From Callipepla californica brunnescens (Eukaryota > Chordata > Aves > Galliformes > Odontophoridae): DNA of 64,000 nt. The DNA lies in the NCBI GenBank assembly GCA_023055505.1, contig JALIRH010000141.1, forward strand, positions 166,001 to 230,000, in the 5' to 3' direction. This document shows positions 1-11,020 of the stretch, piece by piece (the stretch's first letter is position 1; every line of letters begins with the position of its first letter). Under the pieces are notes generated by a model. That model ran no database searches. It saw nothing but the letters and a program-made list of their open reading frames with translations, and was not told the DNA's origin. Position numbers and translations under genes: made by a program.

Positions 1-3000
1 CCCATAGCTGCCTCATAGCCGCTCCATAGCTGCTGCATAGGCTCCTCGGAGCTGCCCCATAGCTTCCTCAATGCGGCCCCAGAGATGCCCAACTGCAGCC
101 CCATGGTTGCCTCATAGCTTTTCCATAGCTGCCCCATAGCCTCCCCATAGCCGCCCCATAGCTGCCTCACTGCAGCTTCATAGCTGCCCCGTAGTCTCCC
201 CATAGCCTCCTCATACCTGTCCCATCGCTGCCTCTCTGCTGCCCCATAGTTGCCCCGTAGCCTCCTCATAGCTACCCCACTACTGCCCCATACCTGCCCC
301 ACTGCTGCTACATATCCACCCCATAGATGTCTCACTGGTGTCCCATTGCCACCCCATGGCTGCCTAATAGCCGCCCCATTGCTGCCCCACTGCTGCCCCA
401 TAGCTGCACCATGGCTGCCTCATAGCTGTCCAATACCTGCCCTATAGCCTACCCATAGCCTCCTCATAGCTCTCTCACTGCTTCCCCATAGTTGCCCCAT
501 GGCTGCCTTGTAGCCGCCCCATAGCTGGTCCATAGCCTCCTCTTAGCTGCCCCACTGCTGCCCCATAGCCGTTTGATGGCTGCCCCATGGCTACCCCATA
601 GCTGCCCCACTTCTGCCCCATAGCCTCCCCATAGTCTCCTCATAGCTGCCTCACTGCTGCCCCATAGCTGCCTCATAACTGCAAAACTGCTGCCCCATTG
701 CCGCCTCGTAGCTTCCTCACTGATGCACAATAGCTGCCCCATAGCCTCCCCATAGCTTCCTCTTAGCTGCCCCACTGCAGCCCCATAGCTGCAGCACTTA
801 TGCCCCATAGCTGACCCACTACTGCCTCACTGCTGCCCCATAGCCTCCCCATAGCTGCCTCACTGCTGCCCCTAGCTGCCTCACTGGTGCCCCAGACGTA
901 CCCCATGGCTGCCCCATAGCCTCCCCATAGCTGCCTCACTGGTGCCCCAGACGTACCCCATGGCTGCCTCATAGCCGCCCCATAGCCGCCCCATAGCTGC
1001 CCCATTACTGCCCCATAGCCTCCCCATACTTGCCCCATAGCTGTCTCACTGCTGCCCCATAGCCACCCCATAGCTGCCTCCCTGCTCCACCATAGCTTCC
1101 CTATGTCTGCCTCATCGCCACCCCATAGCTGCCTCATAACCTCTCGATATCTGCTCCATAGCTGCCCCACTGCTGCCCCATACCTGCCCCATAGCCTCCC
1201 CATAGCCGTCCCATAGCTGCCTCACTGCTGCCCCATGGTGCCCAATGGCTGCCTAATAGCCGCCCGATAGCCTTGCCACTGCTTCCCAATAGCTGCCCCA
1301 CTACTGCCCCATAGCCGCTCTATAGCTGCCTCATCGGCTTCCCATAGCCTCCTCATAGCTGCCTCATTGCTGCCTCACTGCTGCCCAATAGCTGCCCCAT
1401 AGCCTCCCCATAGTCTCCTCATAGTTGCCCCACTGCTGCCCCATAGACGCCCCATAGCTGCCTCACTGCTGCTTCATAGCTGCCCCATAGCCTCCCAATT
1501 GCCTCCTCTCAGCTGCCACACCGCTGCCCCAGAGCTGCTTGATAAGTGCCTCATACCTGTCCCATAGCTGCCTCACTGCTGCCCCATAGCCTCCTCATAG
1601 CCTTCTCATATCTGCCCCACTGCTGCTCCATATCCGCCCCATAGCTGCCCGACTGCTGCCCCGTAGCCTCCCCATAGCTGCCTCACTGGTGCCCCAAAAC
1701 TGCCTCACTGCAGCCCCATAGCCTCCCCATAGCCTCCTCATAGCTGCCCAACTGCTGCCCCATAGCTGCCTCACTGCTTCCCCACTACTGCCCCATAGCC
1801 TCCTCATAGCTACCTCATATCTGCCCCACTGCTGCTCCATATCCGCCCCATAGCTGCCCGACTGCTGCCCCGTAGCCTCCCCATAGCTGCCTCACTGGTG
1901 CCCCAAAACTGCCTCACTGCTGCCCCATAGCCTCCCCATAGCCTCCTCATAGCTGCCCAACTGCTGCCCCATAGCTGCCTCACTGCTTCCCCACTACTGC
2001 CCCATAGCCTCCTCATAGCTACCTCATAGCTGCCTCACTTCTGCCCCTTACCTGCCCCACTACTTCCCCATAGCTGCCCCACTAATGCCCCATAGCTGCC
2101 CCATAGCCTCTCCTGAGCCGCCACATAGCTGCCTCACTACTGCCCCATAGCTGCCCAACTGCTGCCTCATAGCTGCCAAACTACTGCCCCATAGCCGCCC
2201 CAAAGCTGTTTCAAATCTGCTCCATAGCTGCCCCATAGCCTCCTCATAGCTGTTCTATAGCTAGCTCACTGCTGCCCCATAGCTGCCCCATAGCCTCCCT
2301 ATAGCTTCCTCTTAGATGCCCCACTGCGGCCCCATAGCTGCAGCACTAATGCCCCATAGCTGACCCACTACTGCCTCACTGCTGCCCCATAGCTTCTCAA
2401 TAGCTACCTCAACGTAGCCACATATCTGCCCCATAGCCTCCCCACAGCCTCTTCATAGCTACCCAATAGCTGCCTCACTGGTGCACCATAGCTGCCCCAG
2501 AGCCTCGCCATAGCCTCATCATAGCTGCTCCACTGCTGCCCCATTGCTACCTCCCTGCTGCCCCATAGCCGCCCCATGGCTGCCTAATAGCCGCCCAATA
2601 GCTGCCCCACTGCTGCCCCATTGATGCCTTATATCTGCCCGACTACTGCCACATAGCCACTATATACCTGCCCCATAGCCTCCCCATAGCCTCCTCATAG
2701 CTGCCCCATAGCTGCCCTCTAGCCTCCTCATAGCTGTCCCACTGCTGTCCCATAGCTGCCCTGTGACTGCCTCATAGCTGTCAAACTGCTGCCCTAAAGA
2801 CGCCCCATAGCTTCCTCACTGATGCACCATAGCTGCCGCACAGCCTCTCCATAGCCTCTTTATAGCTGCCCAACTGCTGCCCCATAGCTGCCTCACTGCT
2901 TCCCCACTACTGCCCAATAGCTACCCCATAGCTGCCTCACTGCTGCCCCATATCTGCCCCACTACTTCCCCATAGCTGCCCCACTAATGCCCCATAGCTG

Positions 3001-4987
3001 CCCCACTAATGCCCCATAGCTGCCCCATAGCCTCTCCTGAGCTGCCACATAGCTGCCTCACTACTGCCCCAACTGCTGCCCAACTGCTGCCTCATAGCTG
3101 CCAAACTACTGCCCCACAGCCGCCCCAAAGCTGTTTCAAATCTGCTCCATAGCTGCCCCATAGCCTCCTCATAGCTGCCCAACTGCTGCCCCATAGCTGA
3201 CTCACTGCTAACCCATAGCTGCCCCATGGCTGCCTTATAGCCGCACCATAGCTGCTTCACTGCTGCCACATATCTGACCCATAGCCGCCTCATAACTGCC
3301 TCACTGCTGCTTCATAGCCGCCCCATAGCCTCCTCATAGCCTCCTCATATCTGCCCCACTGCTGCCACATAGCTGTCTTACTACTGCCCCATACCTGCCC
3401 CACTGCTGCTCCATATCCGCCCCATAGCTGCCCGACTGCTGCCCCATATCTGCCCCATAGCCTCCTCATAGCTGTTCTAAAGCTAGCTCAATGCTGTCCG
3501 ATAGCTGCCCCATAGCCTCCCCATAGCCTCCTCTTAACTGCCCCACTCGGCCCCATAGCTGCAGCACTAATGCCCCATAGCTGACCGACTACTCCCTCAT
3601 TGCTGCCCCATAGCTTCCCCATAGCTACCTCACCGTTGCCACATATCTACCCCATATCCTCCCCACAGCCTCCTCAAAGCTACCCCATAGCTGCCTCACT
3701 GTTGCACCATAGCTGCCCCATAGCCTCTCCATACCCTCCTCATTGCTGCCCCATAGCTGCCCCATAGCTTCCCCACAGCCTCCTCATAACTGTCCCATTG
3801 GTGCCCCATAGCTGCCCCATGGCTGCCTCACTGGTGTACCATAGCTGCCCCATGGCTGCCTCACTGGTGTACCATAGCTGCCCCGTAGACTCACCATAGC
3901 CTCATCATAGCTTCCCAACTGCTGCCCCATTGCTACCTCCCTGCTGCCCTATAGCTGCCCCATAGCTGCTCCATAGCCTCCCCATAGCCTCCTCATAACT
4001 GCCCCACTAATGCCCCATAGCTGCCGCACTAATGCCCCATATTTGACTCTCTACTCCCTCACTGCTGCCCCGTAGCCTCCCTATAGCTGCCTCACTGGTG
4101 CCCTATAGCTGCCTCACTGGTGCCCCATAGCTGCCTCACTGGTGCCCCATAGCTGCCCCATAGCTTCCCCACAGCCTTCTCATAGCTGCCTCACTACTTC
4201 CTCACTACTGCCCCATAGCTTTCTCATAGCTACCCCATAGCTGCCTCACTGCTGCCCCATATCTGCCCCACTACTTCCCCATAGCTGCCCCACTAATGCC
4301 CCATAGCTGCCACATAGCCTCTTAATAACCGTCCCATATCTGCCCCACTGCTGCTCCATTGCCTCCCCATAACCTCCTCATAGCTGACCCATAGCTGCCC
4401 CATAGCTACCTCACTGCTGCCCCATACGTGCCCCATGGCTGCCTAATTCCCGCCCCATAGCTGCTCCACTGCTGCCTTATATCTGCCCAACTACTGCCAC
4501 ATAGGCGCTCTATAGCTGCCCCATAGCCTCCCCTTAGCCTCCTCATAGCTGCCCCATAGCTAGCTCTCTGCTGCCACATAGCTTCCCCATAGCCTCCTCA
4601 TAGCTGTCCCACTGCTGCCCCATAGCTGCCAAAATGCTGCCCCAAAGCCGCCCCATAGCTTCCTCACTGATGCACCATAGCTGCCCCATAGCCTCCCATA
4701 GCCTCCTTATGGCTGCCTCACTGCTACTCCATAGCTCCATCACTGCTTCCTCATAGCTGCCCCACTACTGCCTCATAGCTGCTTGATAGCCGCCCCATAC
4801 CTGCCCCACTGTTGCCCCATAACTGCCCCATGGCTACCCTTAGAGCTGCCCCACTTCTGTCCCATAGCTGCCCCATAGCTGCCCCACTGCTGCCCCGTGG
4901 CTGCCTCATTTCTGCCCCATACCTGCCTTACTGCAGCCCCATAGCCACCCCATAGCTGCCTCATATCCTCCCCATAGCCTCCTCATA
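1..4987. repeat. 11-bp minisatellite array, left block
   Basis: The whole stretch is built from an 11-bp unit, CTGCCCCATAG on the plus strand, with variants such as CTGCCTCACTG, CCTCCCCATAG and CCTCCTCATAG. Three units make 33 bp, or 11 codons. Because 11 is not a multiple of 3, a stop-free reading on the minus strand is stop-free in all three frames, which explains the many minus-strand frames with the periodic pattern LWGSYGAAMGQ. The plus strand hits TAG every 33 bases. I see no exon, RNA gene or promoter here. Direct duplications inside the block show that it grows by local unequal exchange. Confidence 0.95.
1610..2027. repeat. Tandem 209-bp duplication within the 11-bp minisatellite
   Basis: The segment around 1621 (TGCTGCTCCATATCCGCCCC) recurs at 1830 with nearly the same variant units following it. 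The offset is 209 bp, exactly 19 units of 11 bp, so the duplication kept the repeat register. A second, more distant pair links about 2047-2240 with about 2953-3170. Confidence 0.8.
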
Positions 4988-5054
4988 GATGTTACAAGTG
5001 CTAGGGGAAAAAAGAGAGCGCCGCGCGGCCCCGGAATCCTGCCCCGCCCCTCCC

Positions 5055-5098
5055 CCGCTGCCGCTGCCGCTGCCGCTGCCGCTGCCGCTGCCGCTGCC
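5055..5098. repeat. CTGCCG hexanucleotide microsatellite
   Basis: About seven tandem CTGCCG units lie at the left edge of the CpG island. The unit is close in composition to the neighbouring GCC runs but separate from them. Confidence 0.9.
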
Positions 5099-5166
5099 CC
5101 TGCCCAGCCCCACCCCCAAAGCTCACAGTGCCTCCCGTACAGCCGCCGCCGCCGCTCCAACGTGCG

Positions 5167-5258
5167 GTTTCCGCGGCAACGGAGCCGCCGCCGCCGCCGC
5201 CGCCGCTCCAACGCGCGGTTTCCGCAGTTTCCGCAGTTTCCGCGGTTCCCACGGCAAC
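5167..5258 (+). promoter_or_regulatory. Pair of RFX X-box-like sites in the GCC-rich promoter repeat
   Basis: GTTTCCGCGGCAAC at 5167-5180 and GTTCCCACGGCAAC at 5245-5258 resemble the RFX X-box (GTNRCC followed by RGYAAC), with a good right half-site in both. The second differs from the consensus at two positions. They lie in successive copies of the promoter minisatellite. Binding is inferred from sequence only. Confidence 0.4.
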
Positions 5259-5456
5259 GGAGCCGCCGCCGCCGCCGCCGCCGCTCCAACGCGCGGTTTC
5301 CGCGGTTTCCGCGGCGCCGCCACCGCCGCCGCCATAGTACTCCACCGCTCCGTTCATCTGCGGGGGGGGGGGGACTTCCGTTTCCGGCTTCCGGGACCGG
5401 CGCACGCGTAGTGCTATTCCCAGAGCCGCGCGCAGTGGGGGTGGGGCTGTTCGGCC

Positions 5457-5532
5457 ATGGCGTTGGCGGGGGGGGAGGTCGCGCAACGTGGAGCTCCTGG
5501 GGGAGCTACAGCGGCTGCTCGCGCACACGCAG
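5457..5532 (+). CDS. SGF29: SGF29 (SAGA-associated factor 29) first coding exon, frameshifted at a G run
   Basis: SGF29 is a subunit of the SAGA and ATAC histone acetyltransferase complexes; its C-terminal tandem Tudor domain reads H3K4me3. The exon starts ATG-GCG-TTG (Met-Ala-Leu, as in the vertebrate protein). After an eight-base G run (5468-5475) it reads SRNVELLGELQRLLAHTQ, close to the vertebrate N-terminal SRIAELLTEL...QTQ pattern, and ends exactly at a splice donor (CAG|GTGGGA, 5533). The matching frame is one base out of phase with the ATG across the G run, so either this copy is frameshifted or the homopolymer length is a sequencing error. A CpG-island promoter lies directly upstream. 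Exons 2 onward are not recognisable nearby: the intron passes into minisatellite. A remnant or pseudogene is possible. Identification rests on remembered vertebrate SGF29 sequence. Confidence 0.7.
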
Positions 5533-5849
5533 GTGGGAAAGGGGAGGGGGGGAGGAGTGGGGTGGCGGAGGGAGAAGGGGGGAATAGGGTGTGGGTGGGG
5601 TGGGGCGGAGTTGGGTGAGGGACGGGGATGTGGGGCTGGGGTTGGGGCTAATGGGGCTCGATGCTCGGTTCTAAGTCCGGGTGCTCAGTTAGGGGTCTGA
5701 AGGCTCTGTTATGGGGCTGGGGCTGCAGATGTGGGGTCGGGGTTGTGGGTCCGGGGCCGTCGATGTGGGGGAGGGATCAGCCAGTCCTCATTGGTGGGCA
5801 ACCATGGAAGGGGCGAGGACTCCAACAAAAGAAGCGGGGGGAAACCAGC
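5533..5849 (+). other. G-rich start of SGF29 intron 1
   Basis: The sequence after the donor is strongly G-rich on the plus strand (GGGGAGGGGGGGAGGAG and similar), as in the first intron of a bird CpG-island gene, with GGGGCTGGGGTTGGGG tracts that could form G-quadruplexes. It changes back to 11-bp minisatellite at about 5850. No exon with paired splice sites is seen. Confidence 0.6.
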
Positions 5850-8800
5850 AGCCCCACTGCTGCCCCATAGCCTCCTCATAGCTGCCCCACTGCAGCCCCA
5901 TGGCTGCCCCACGGCTGCCCCACTGCTGCCCCGCTGCCACCCCATAGCCACCCCACTGCTGCCCCATAGCTGCCCCACTACTGCCTCATAGTGGCCCCAT
6001 AGCCTCCTCAGAGCTGCCCGATAGCTGCCTCATAGCCACCAGATAGCCGCCCCATAGCTGCTCCATAGCCTCCCCATAGCCTCCTCATAGCTGCAACACT
6101 GCTGCACCATAGCTGCTCCATGGCTGTATAATAGCCGCCCGATAGCTGCCCCACGGCTTCCCAATAGCTGCCCAATAGCTGCCCGACTACTGCCACATAG
6201 CCGCTCTATACCTGCCCAATAGCCTCCTCATAGCTGTCCCACTGCAGCCCCATACCTGCCCCATGGCTGCCCCATTGCTGCCACATAGCCACCCCACTGC
6301 TGCCCCATAGCTGCCCCACTACTGCCTCATAGCGGCCTCATAGCCTCCTCAGAGCTGCCCGATATCTGCATCACTGCTGCCCCATAGCCGCCCCATAGCT
6401 GCCCCACTGCTAACTTATAGTTGCCCCACTACTGCCCCATAGCTTCCCCACTGCTGCTCCACAGCCGCCCCAAAGCCTGCTCATAGCTGCCCCACTGCTG
6501 CCCCATATCTGCCTCATGGCTGCCTCATAGCCGCACCATAGCTGCCCCACTGCTGCCCCGTGTCTGCCTCATGGCTGCCTCATAGCCGCACCATAGCTGC
6601 CCCACTGCTGTCCCATAGCTGCCCTATAGCTTCCTCGTAGCTGCCCCACTGCTGCCCCATAGATGCAAAATGGCTGCCTCATAGCCGCTCCGTAGCTGCC
6701 CCACTGCTGCCCTATAGCATTTCCATAGCCTCTTCATAGCTGCCTCACTGCTGCCCCACAGCCACCCCATGGCTGCCTCATACCTGCCCCATAGCTGCCT
6801 CCTAGCCGCTCCATACATGCCCCATAGTCTCCCTATAGCGTCCTCATTGCTGCCCCACTACTGCCCCATAGCTGCCCCACTACTGCGTTATTGCTGCCCC
6901 ACTGCTGCCCCATAGCTGCCCCATAACGTCCTCATAGCTGCCCCATACCTGCCCCATACCTGCCTCACTGCTGCCCAATAGGTGCCCAAAGGCTGCCTAA
7001 TAGCCGCCCCATAGCTGCCCCACTGCTTCCCAATAGCTGCCTTATATCTGCCCGACTGCTGCCCCATAGCTGCCTCATAGCCTCCCCATAGTCTCCTCAT
7101 AGTTGCCCACACTGCTGCCCCATAGCCTTCCCATAGCTGCCTTAGCTGCCCCACTGCTGCCCCATATCTGCCCCATAGCCTCCTCAAGGCCTCCTCATAG
7201 CTAACCCATAGCTGCCTCACTCGTGCCCCATAGCTGCCTCTCTGCTGCCCCATAGCTGCCCCATAGCCTCCTCATAGCTGCCTCACTGCTGCCCCATATC
7301 TGCCCAACTTCTGCCTAATTGCTGCCTCACTGCTGCACCATAGCTGCCCTACGGCTGCCTCATAGTTGCCCCATAGCTGTCTCATAGCCACCGGATAGCT
7401 GCCTCCATAGCCTTCTCGTAGCTTCCTTACTGCTGCCCCATAGCTGCACCGTGGCTGCCCCATAACTGCACCGTGGCTGCCTCATAGCCGTTACATATCT
7501 GCCCCATAGCCTCCCCATAGCCTCCCCATAGCCTCCCCATAGCTTCCTCATAGCTGCCTCACTGCTACCCCATAGCTCCCTCGCTGCTTCCCCATAGGTG
7601 CCCCATGGCTACCTCATAGCTGCCCCACTGCTGTCCCATAGCTGCCCCACTGCTGCCCCATAGCCGCCCCATAGCTGCCCCACTGCTGCTCCACAGCCGC
7701 CCCAAAGCCTGCTCATAGCTGCCCCACTGCTGCCCCATATCTGCCTCATGGCTGCCTCATAGCCGCACCATAGCTGCCCCACTGCTGCCCCGTGTCTGCC
7801 TCATGGCTGCCTCATAGCCGCACCATAGCTTCCCCACTGCTGTTCCATAGCTGCCCTATAGCTTCCTTGTAGCTGCCCCACTGCTGCCCCATAGATGCAA
7901 AATGGCTGCCTCATAGCCGTTCCGTAGCTGCCCCACTGCTGCCCTATAGCATTTCCATAGCCTCTTCATAGCTGCCTCACTGCTGCCCCACAGCCACCCC
8001 ATGGCTGCCTCATAGCTGCCCCATAGCTGCCTCCTAGCCGCTCCATACATGCCCCATAGTCTCCCTATAGCGTCCTCATTGCTGCCCCACTACTGCCCCA
8101 TAGCTGCCCCACTACTGCGTTATTGCTGCCCCACTGCTGCCCCATACCTGCCCCATAACGTCCTCATAGCTGCCCCATACCTGCCTCACTGCTGCCCAAT
8201 AGGTGCCCAAAGGCTGCCTAATAGCCGCCCCATAGCTGCCCCACTGCTTCCCAATAGCTGCCTTATATCTGCCCGACTGCTGCCCCATAGCTGCCTCATA
8301 GCCTCCCCATAGTCTCCTCATAGCTGCAACACTGCTGCCCCATAGCCTTCCCATAGCTGCCTTAGCTGCCCCACTGCTGCCCCATATCTGCCCCATAGCC
8401 TCCTCAAGGCCTCCTCATAGCTAACCCATAGCTGCCTCACTCGTGCCCCATAGCTGCCTCTCTGCTGCCCCATAGCTGCCCCATAGCCTCCTCATAGCTG
8501 CCTCACTGCTGCCCCATATCTGCCCAACTTCTGCCTAATTGCTGCCTCACTGCTGCACCATAGCTGCCCTACGGCTGCCTCATAGTTGCCCCATAGCTGT
8601 CTCATAGCCACCGGATAGCTGCCTCCATAGCCTTCTCGTAGCTTCCTTACTGCTGCCCCATAGCTGCACCGTGGCTGCCCCATAACTGCACCGTGGCTGC
8701 CTCATAGCCGTTACATATCTGCCCCATAGCCTCCCCATAGCCTCCCCATAGCCTCCCCATAGCTTCCTCATAGCTGCCTCACTGCTACCCCATAGCTCCC

Positions 8801-11020
8801 TCGCTGCTTCCCCATAGGTGCCCCATGGCTACCTCATAGCTGCCCCACTGCTGTCCCATAGCTGCCCCATGGCTGCCTCATAGCCACCCCATAGCTGACC
8901 CACTGCTGCCTCATAGCCACCCCATAGCTGACCCACCGCTGCCTCATAGCTGCTCCACTACTGCCCCATAGCTGCCTCACTGGTTTCTCATACCTACCCC
9001 ATGGCTGCCTCATAACCTCACCATAGTTGCCCCACTACTGCCCCATAGCCACCCCGTCGCTGCCCCATAGCCTCCCCATACTTGCCCCATAGCTGTCTCA
9101 CTGCTGCCCCATAGCTGCCCCATGGCTGCCTCATAGCCGTCCAATAGCTGCCCGACTACTGCCCCATAGCTGCCTCATAGCCTCCCCATAGTCTCCTCAT
9201 AGTTGCCCACACTGCTGCCCCATAGCCTCCCCATAGCTGCCTTAGCTGCCCCACTGCTGCACCACATCTGCCCCATAGCCTCCTCATAGCTGACCCATAG
9301 CTGCTTGATAAGTGCCTCATACCTGTTCTATAACTGCCTCACTGCTGCCCCATAGCTGCCCCATAGTTTCCTCAGAGCCTCCTCATATTTGCCCCACTGC
9401 TGCCCCGTAGCTGCCTTACTACTGCCCCATACCTGCCTCACTGCTGCCCCATAGCTTCCCCGTCGCTGCCTCATAGCCGCCCCATTGCTGCCCCATGGCT
9501 TCCCAATAGCATCCTCAAAGCTGCCCCATTGCTTCCCCTTAGCTTCCTCACTGCTGCCCCATAGCTACCCCACTACTGCCCCATAGCCGCCCCGTAGCCT
9601 CAAAGCTGCCCCACTGCTGCCCCATGGCTGCCTCTTTGTTGCCCCATACCTGCCCCACTGCTGCCCTATAGCCACCCCATAGCTGCCTCACTTCTGCCCC
9701 ATAGCTGCCTCATATCCTCCCCATAGCCTCCTCATAGATGCCTCACTGCTACACAATAGCTGCCCCACAGCTGCCCCATAGCTGCCTCACTGCAGCCCCA
9801 CAGCTACTTTTTGTCTGCCTCAAAGATGCCCCATAGCTTCCTCATGGCCTTCCCATAGTCTCATCATAGCTGCCCCACTGCTGCCCCAAAGCTGCCTTAC
9901 TACTGCCCCTTGCTGCCCCAAGGCTCGCTTATAGCTACACCATAGCTGTTTCACTACTGCCACATAGCTGCCCCATGGCTGCCCCATAGCTGCTCAACTG
10001 CTGCCCCATAGTCGCCCCATAGCTGCCCCACTGCTGCCCCATACCTGCTTCATAGCCTCCCCATAGTCTCCTCCTGCTACCCCACTGCTGCCCCATAGCT
10101 GCTCCATAGCCTCTCAAGAGACTCCTCATAGCTGCCCCACTTCAGCCCCATAGCCGCCCCATAGCTGCCTCACTGCTGCCCCATTGCCACCCCATGGCTG
10201 CCTAATAGCCGCCCCATAGCTGTCCCACTGCTGCCCCATAGCTGCCTTATAGGTGCCCCACTACTGCCACATTGCCGCTCTATAGCTGCCCCATAGCCAC
10301 CCCATAGCTGCCCCCATAGCCTTCTCAATAGCTTCCTTACTGCTGCCCATAGCTGCCCCACTGCTGCCCCATAGCTGCACCGTGGCTGCCCCATAGCCTC
10401 CCCATAGCCTCATCATAGCTGCCTCACTGCTACCCCATAGCTCCCTCGCTGCTTCCCCATAGCTGCCCCATGGCTACCTCATAGCTGCCCCATAGCTGCC
10501 CCACTACTGCCCCATAGCCACCCCATAGCTGCCTCACTGCTCCCCCATAGCTACATTTTGTCTGCCTCAGAGCTGCCCCATCGCTTCCCCATGGCCTTCC
10601 CATAGCCTCGTCATAGCTGCCAAACTACTGACCCATAGCTGCTTCACTACTGCCCCATAGCTGCCCAATGGCTTCCCCATAGCCACCCTATAGCTGCCCA
10701 ACTACTGCCCCATAGCCTCCCCATAGCTGCCTCACTGCTCCCCCATAGCTGCCCCATGTCTGCCTCATCGCCGTCCCATAGCTGCCCCATAGCCTCTCGA
10801 TAGCTGACCCATAGCTGCCCCATAGCCTCCTCATAGCTGCCTCACTGCTGCCTGATTGCTGCCTCACTTCTGCCCCATAGCTGCCCAATGGCTTCCTCAT
10901 AGCCGCCCCATAGCTGCCCCACTGCTGCCCCATAGCTGCCTTATAGCTGCCCTACTACTGCCCCATAGCTGCCCCACTGCTGCCCAATAGCTGCCCCATA
11001 GCTTCCCCATAGCCTCCTCA
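5850..11020. repeat. 11-bp minisatellite array, right block
   Basis: Same unit and same orientation as the block at 1-4987, so the CpG island and first exon look like an island within one array. It ends at about 11020, where the sequence passes through a short T-rich stretch (CTTTCTTTTCTCTTATTCTGG) into the 9-bp minisatellite. No genes seen. Confidence 0.95.
6451..8871. repeat. Recent 1.2-kb tandem duplication within the minisatellite
   Basis: About 6451-7651 and 7683-8871 carry the same ordered series of variant units. The offset is 1232 bp at the left end (CTGCTGCTCCACAGCCGCCC) and 1220 bp at the right end, the difference being about one 11-bp unit plus one base. Over most of the length the copies are almost identical, so the duplication is young compared with the rest of the array. 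Confidence 0.9.

Larger units (their letters stand above)
4988..5456 (+). promoter_or_regulatory. CpG-island promoter upstream of the SGF29 first exon
   Basis: The 11-bp minisatellite stops abruptly at a GC- and CpG-rich block. In order it holds a CTGCCG hexanucleotide run (about 5055-5098), three diverged copies of a GCC-rich element with the core CTCCAACGCGCGGTTTCCGC (about 5141-5335), a 12-base G run (5362-5373), and clustered ETS-type sites (ACTTCCGTTTCCGGCTTCCGG, split at about 5375-5395). No TATA box is seen, as is usual for housekeeping CpG-island promoters. The ATG at 5457 sits in a strong context (GGCCATGG). Strand is inferred from the exon and splice donor that follow. Confidence 0.75.

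Noticed and set aside
4989..5587. Overlapping Pro/Ala/Arg-rich open frames across the CpG island
   Set aside because: GCC and CTGCCG runs lack stop codons in several frames on both strands. The supported coding exon is only 5457-5532.
1..11020. Regular repeat spacing as a CRISPR array
   Set aside because: There are no distinct spacers, units are contiguous and variable, no cas genes are present, and the sequence context is vertebrate.
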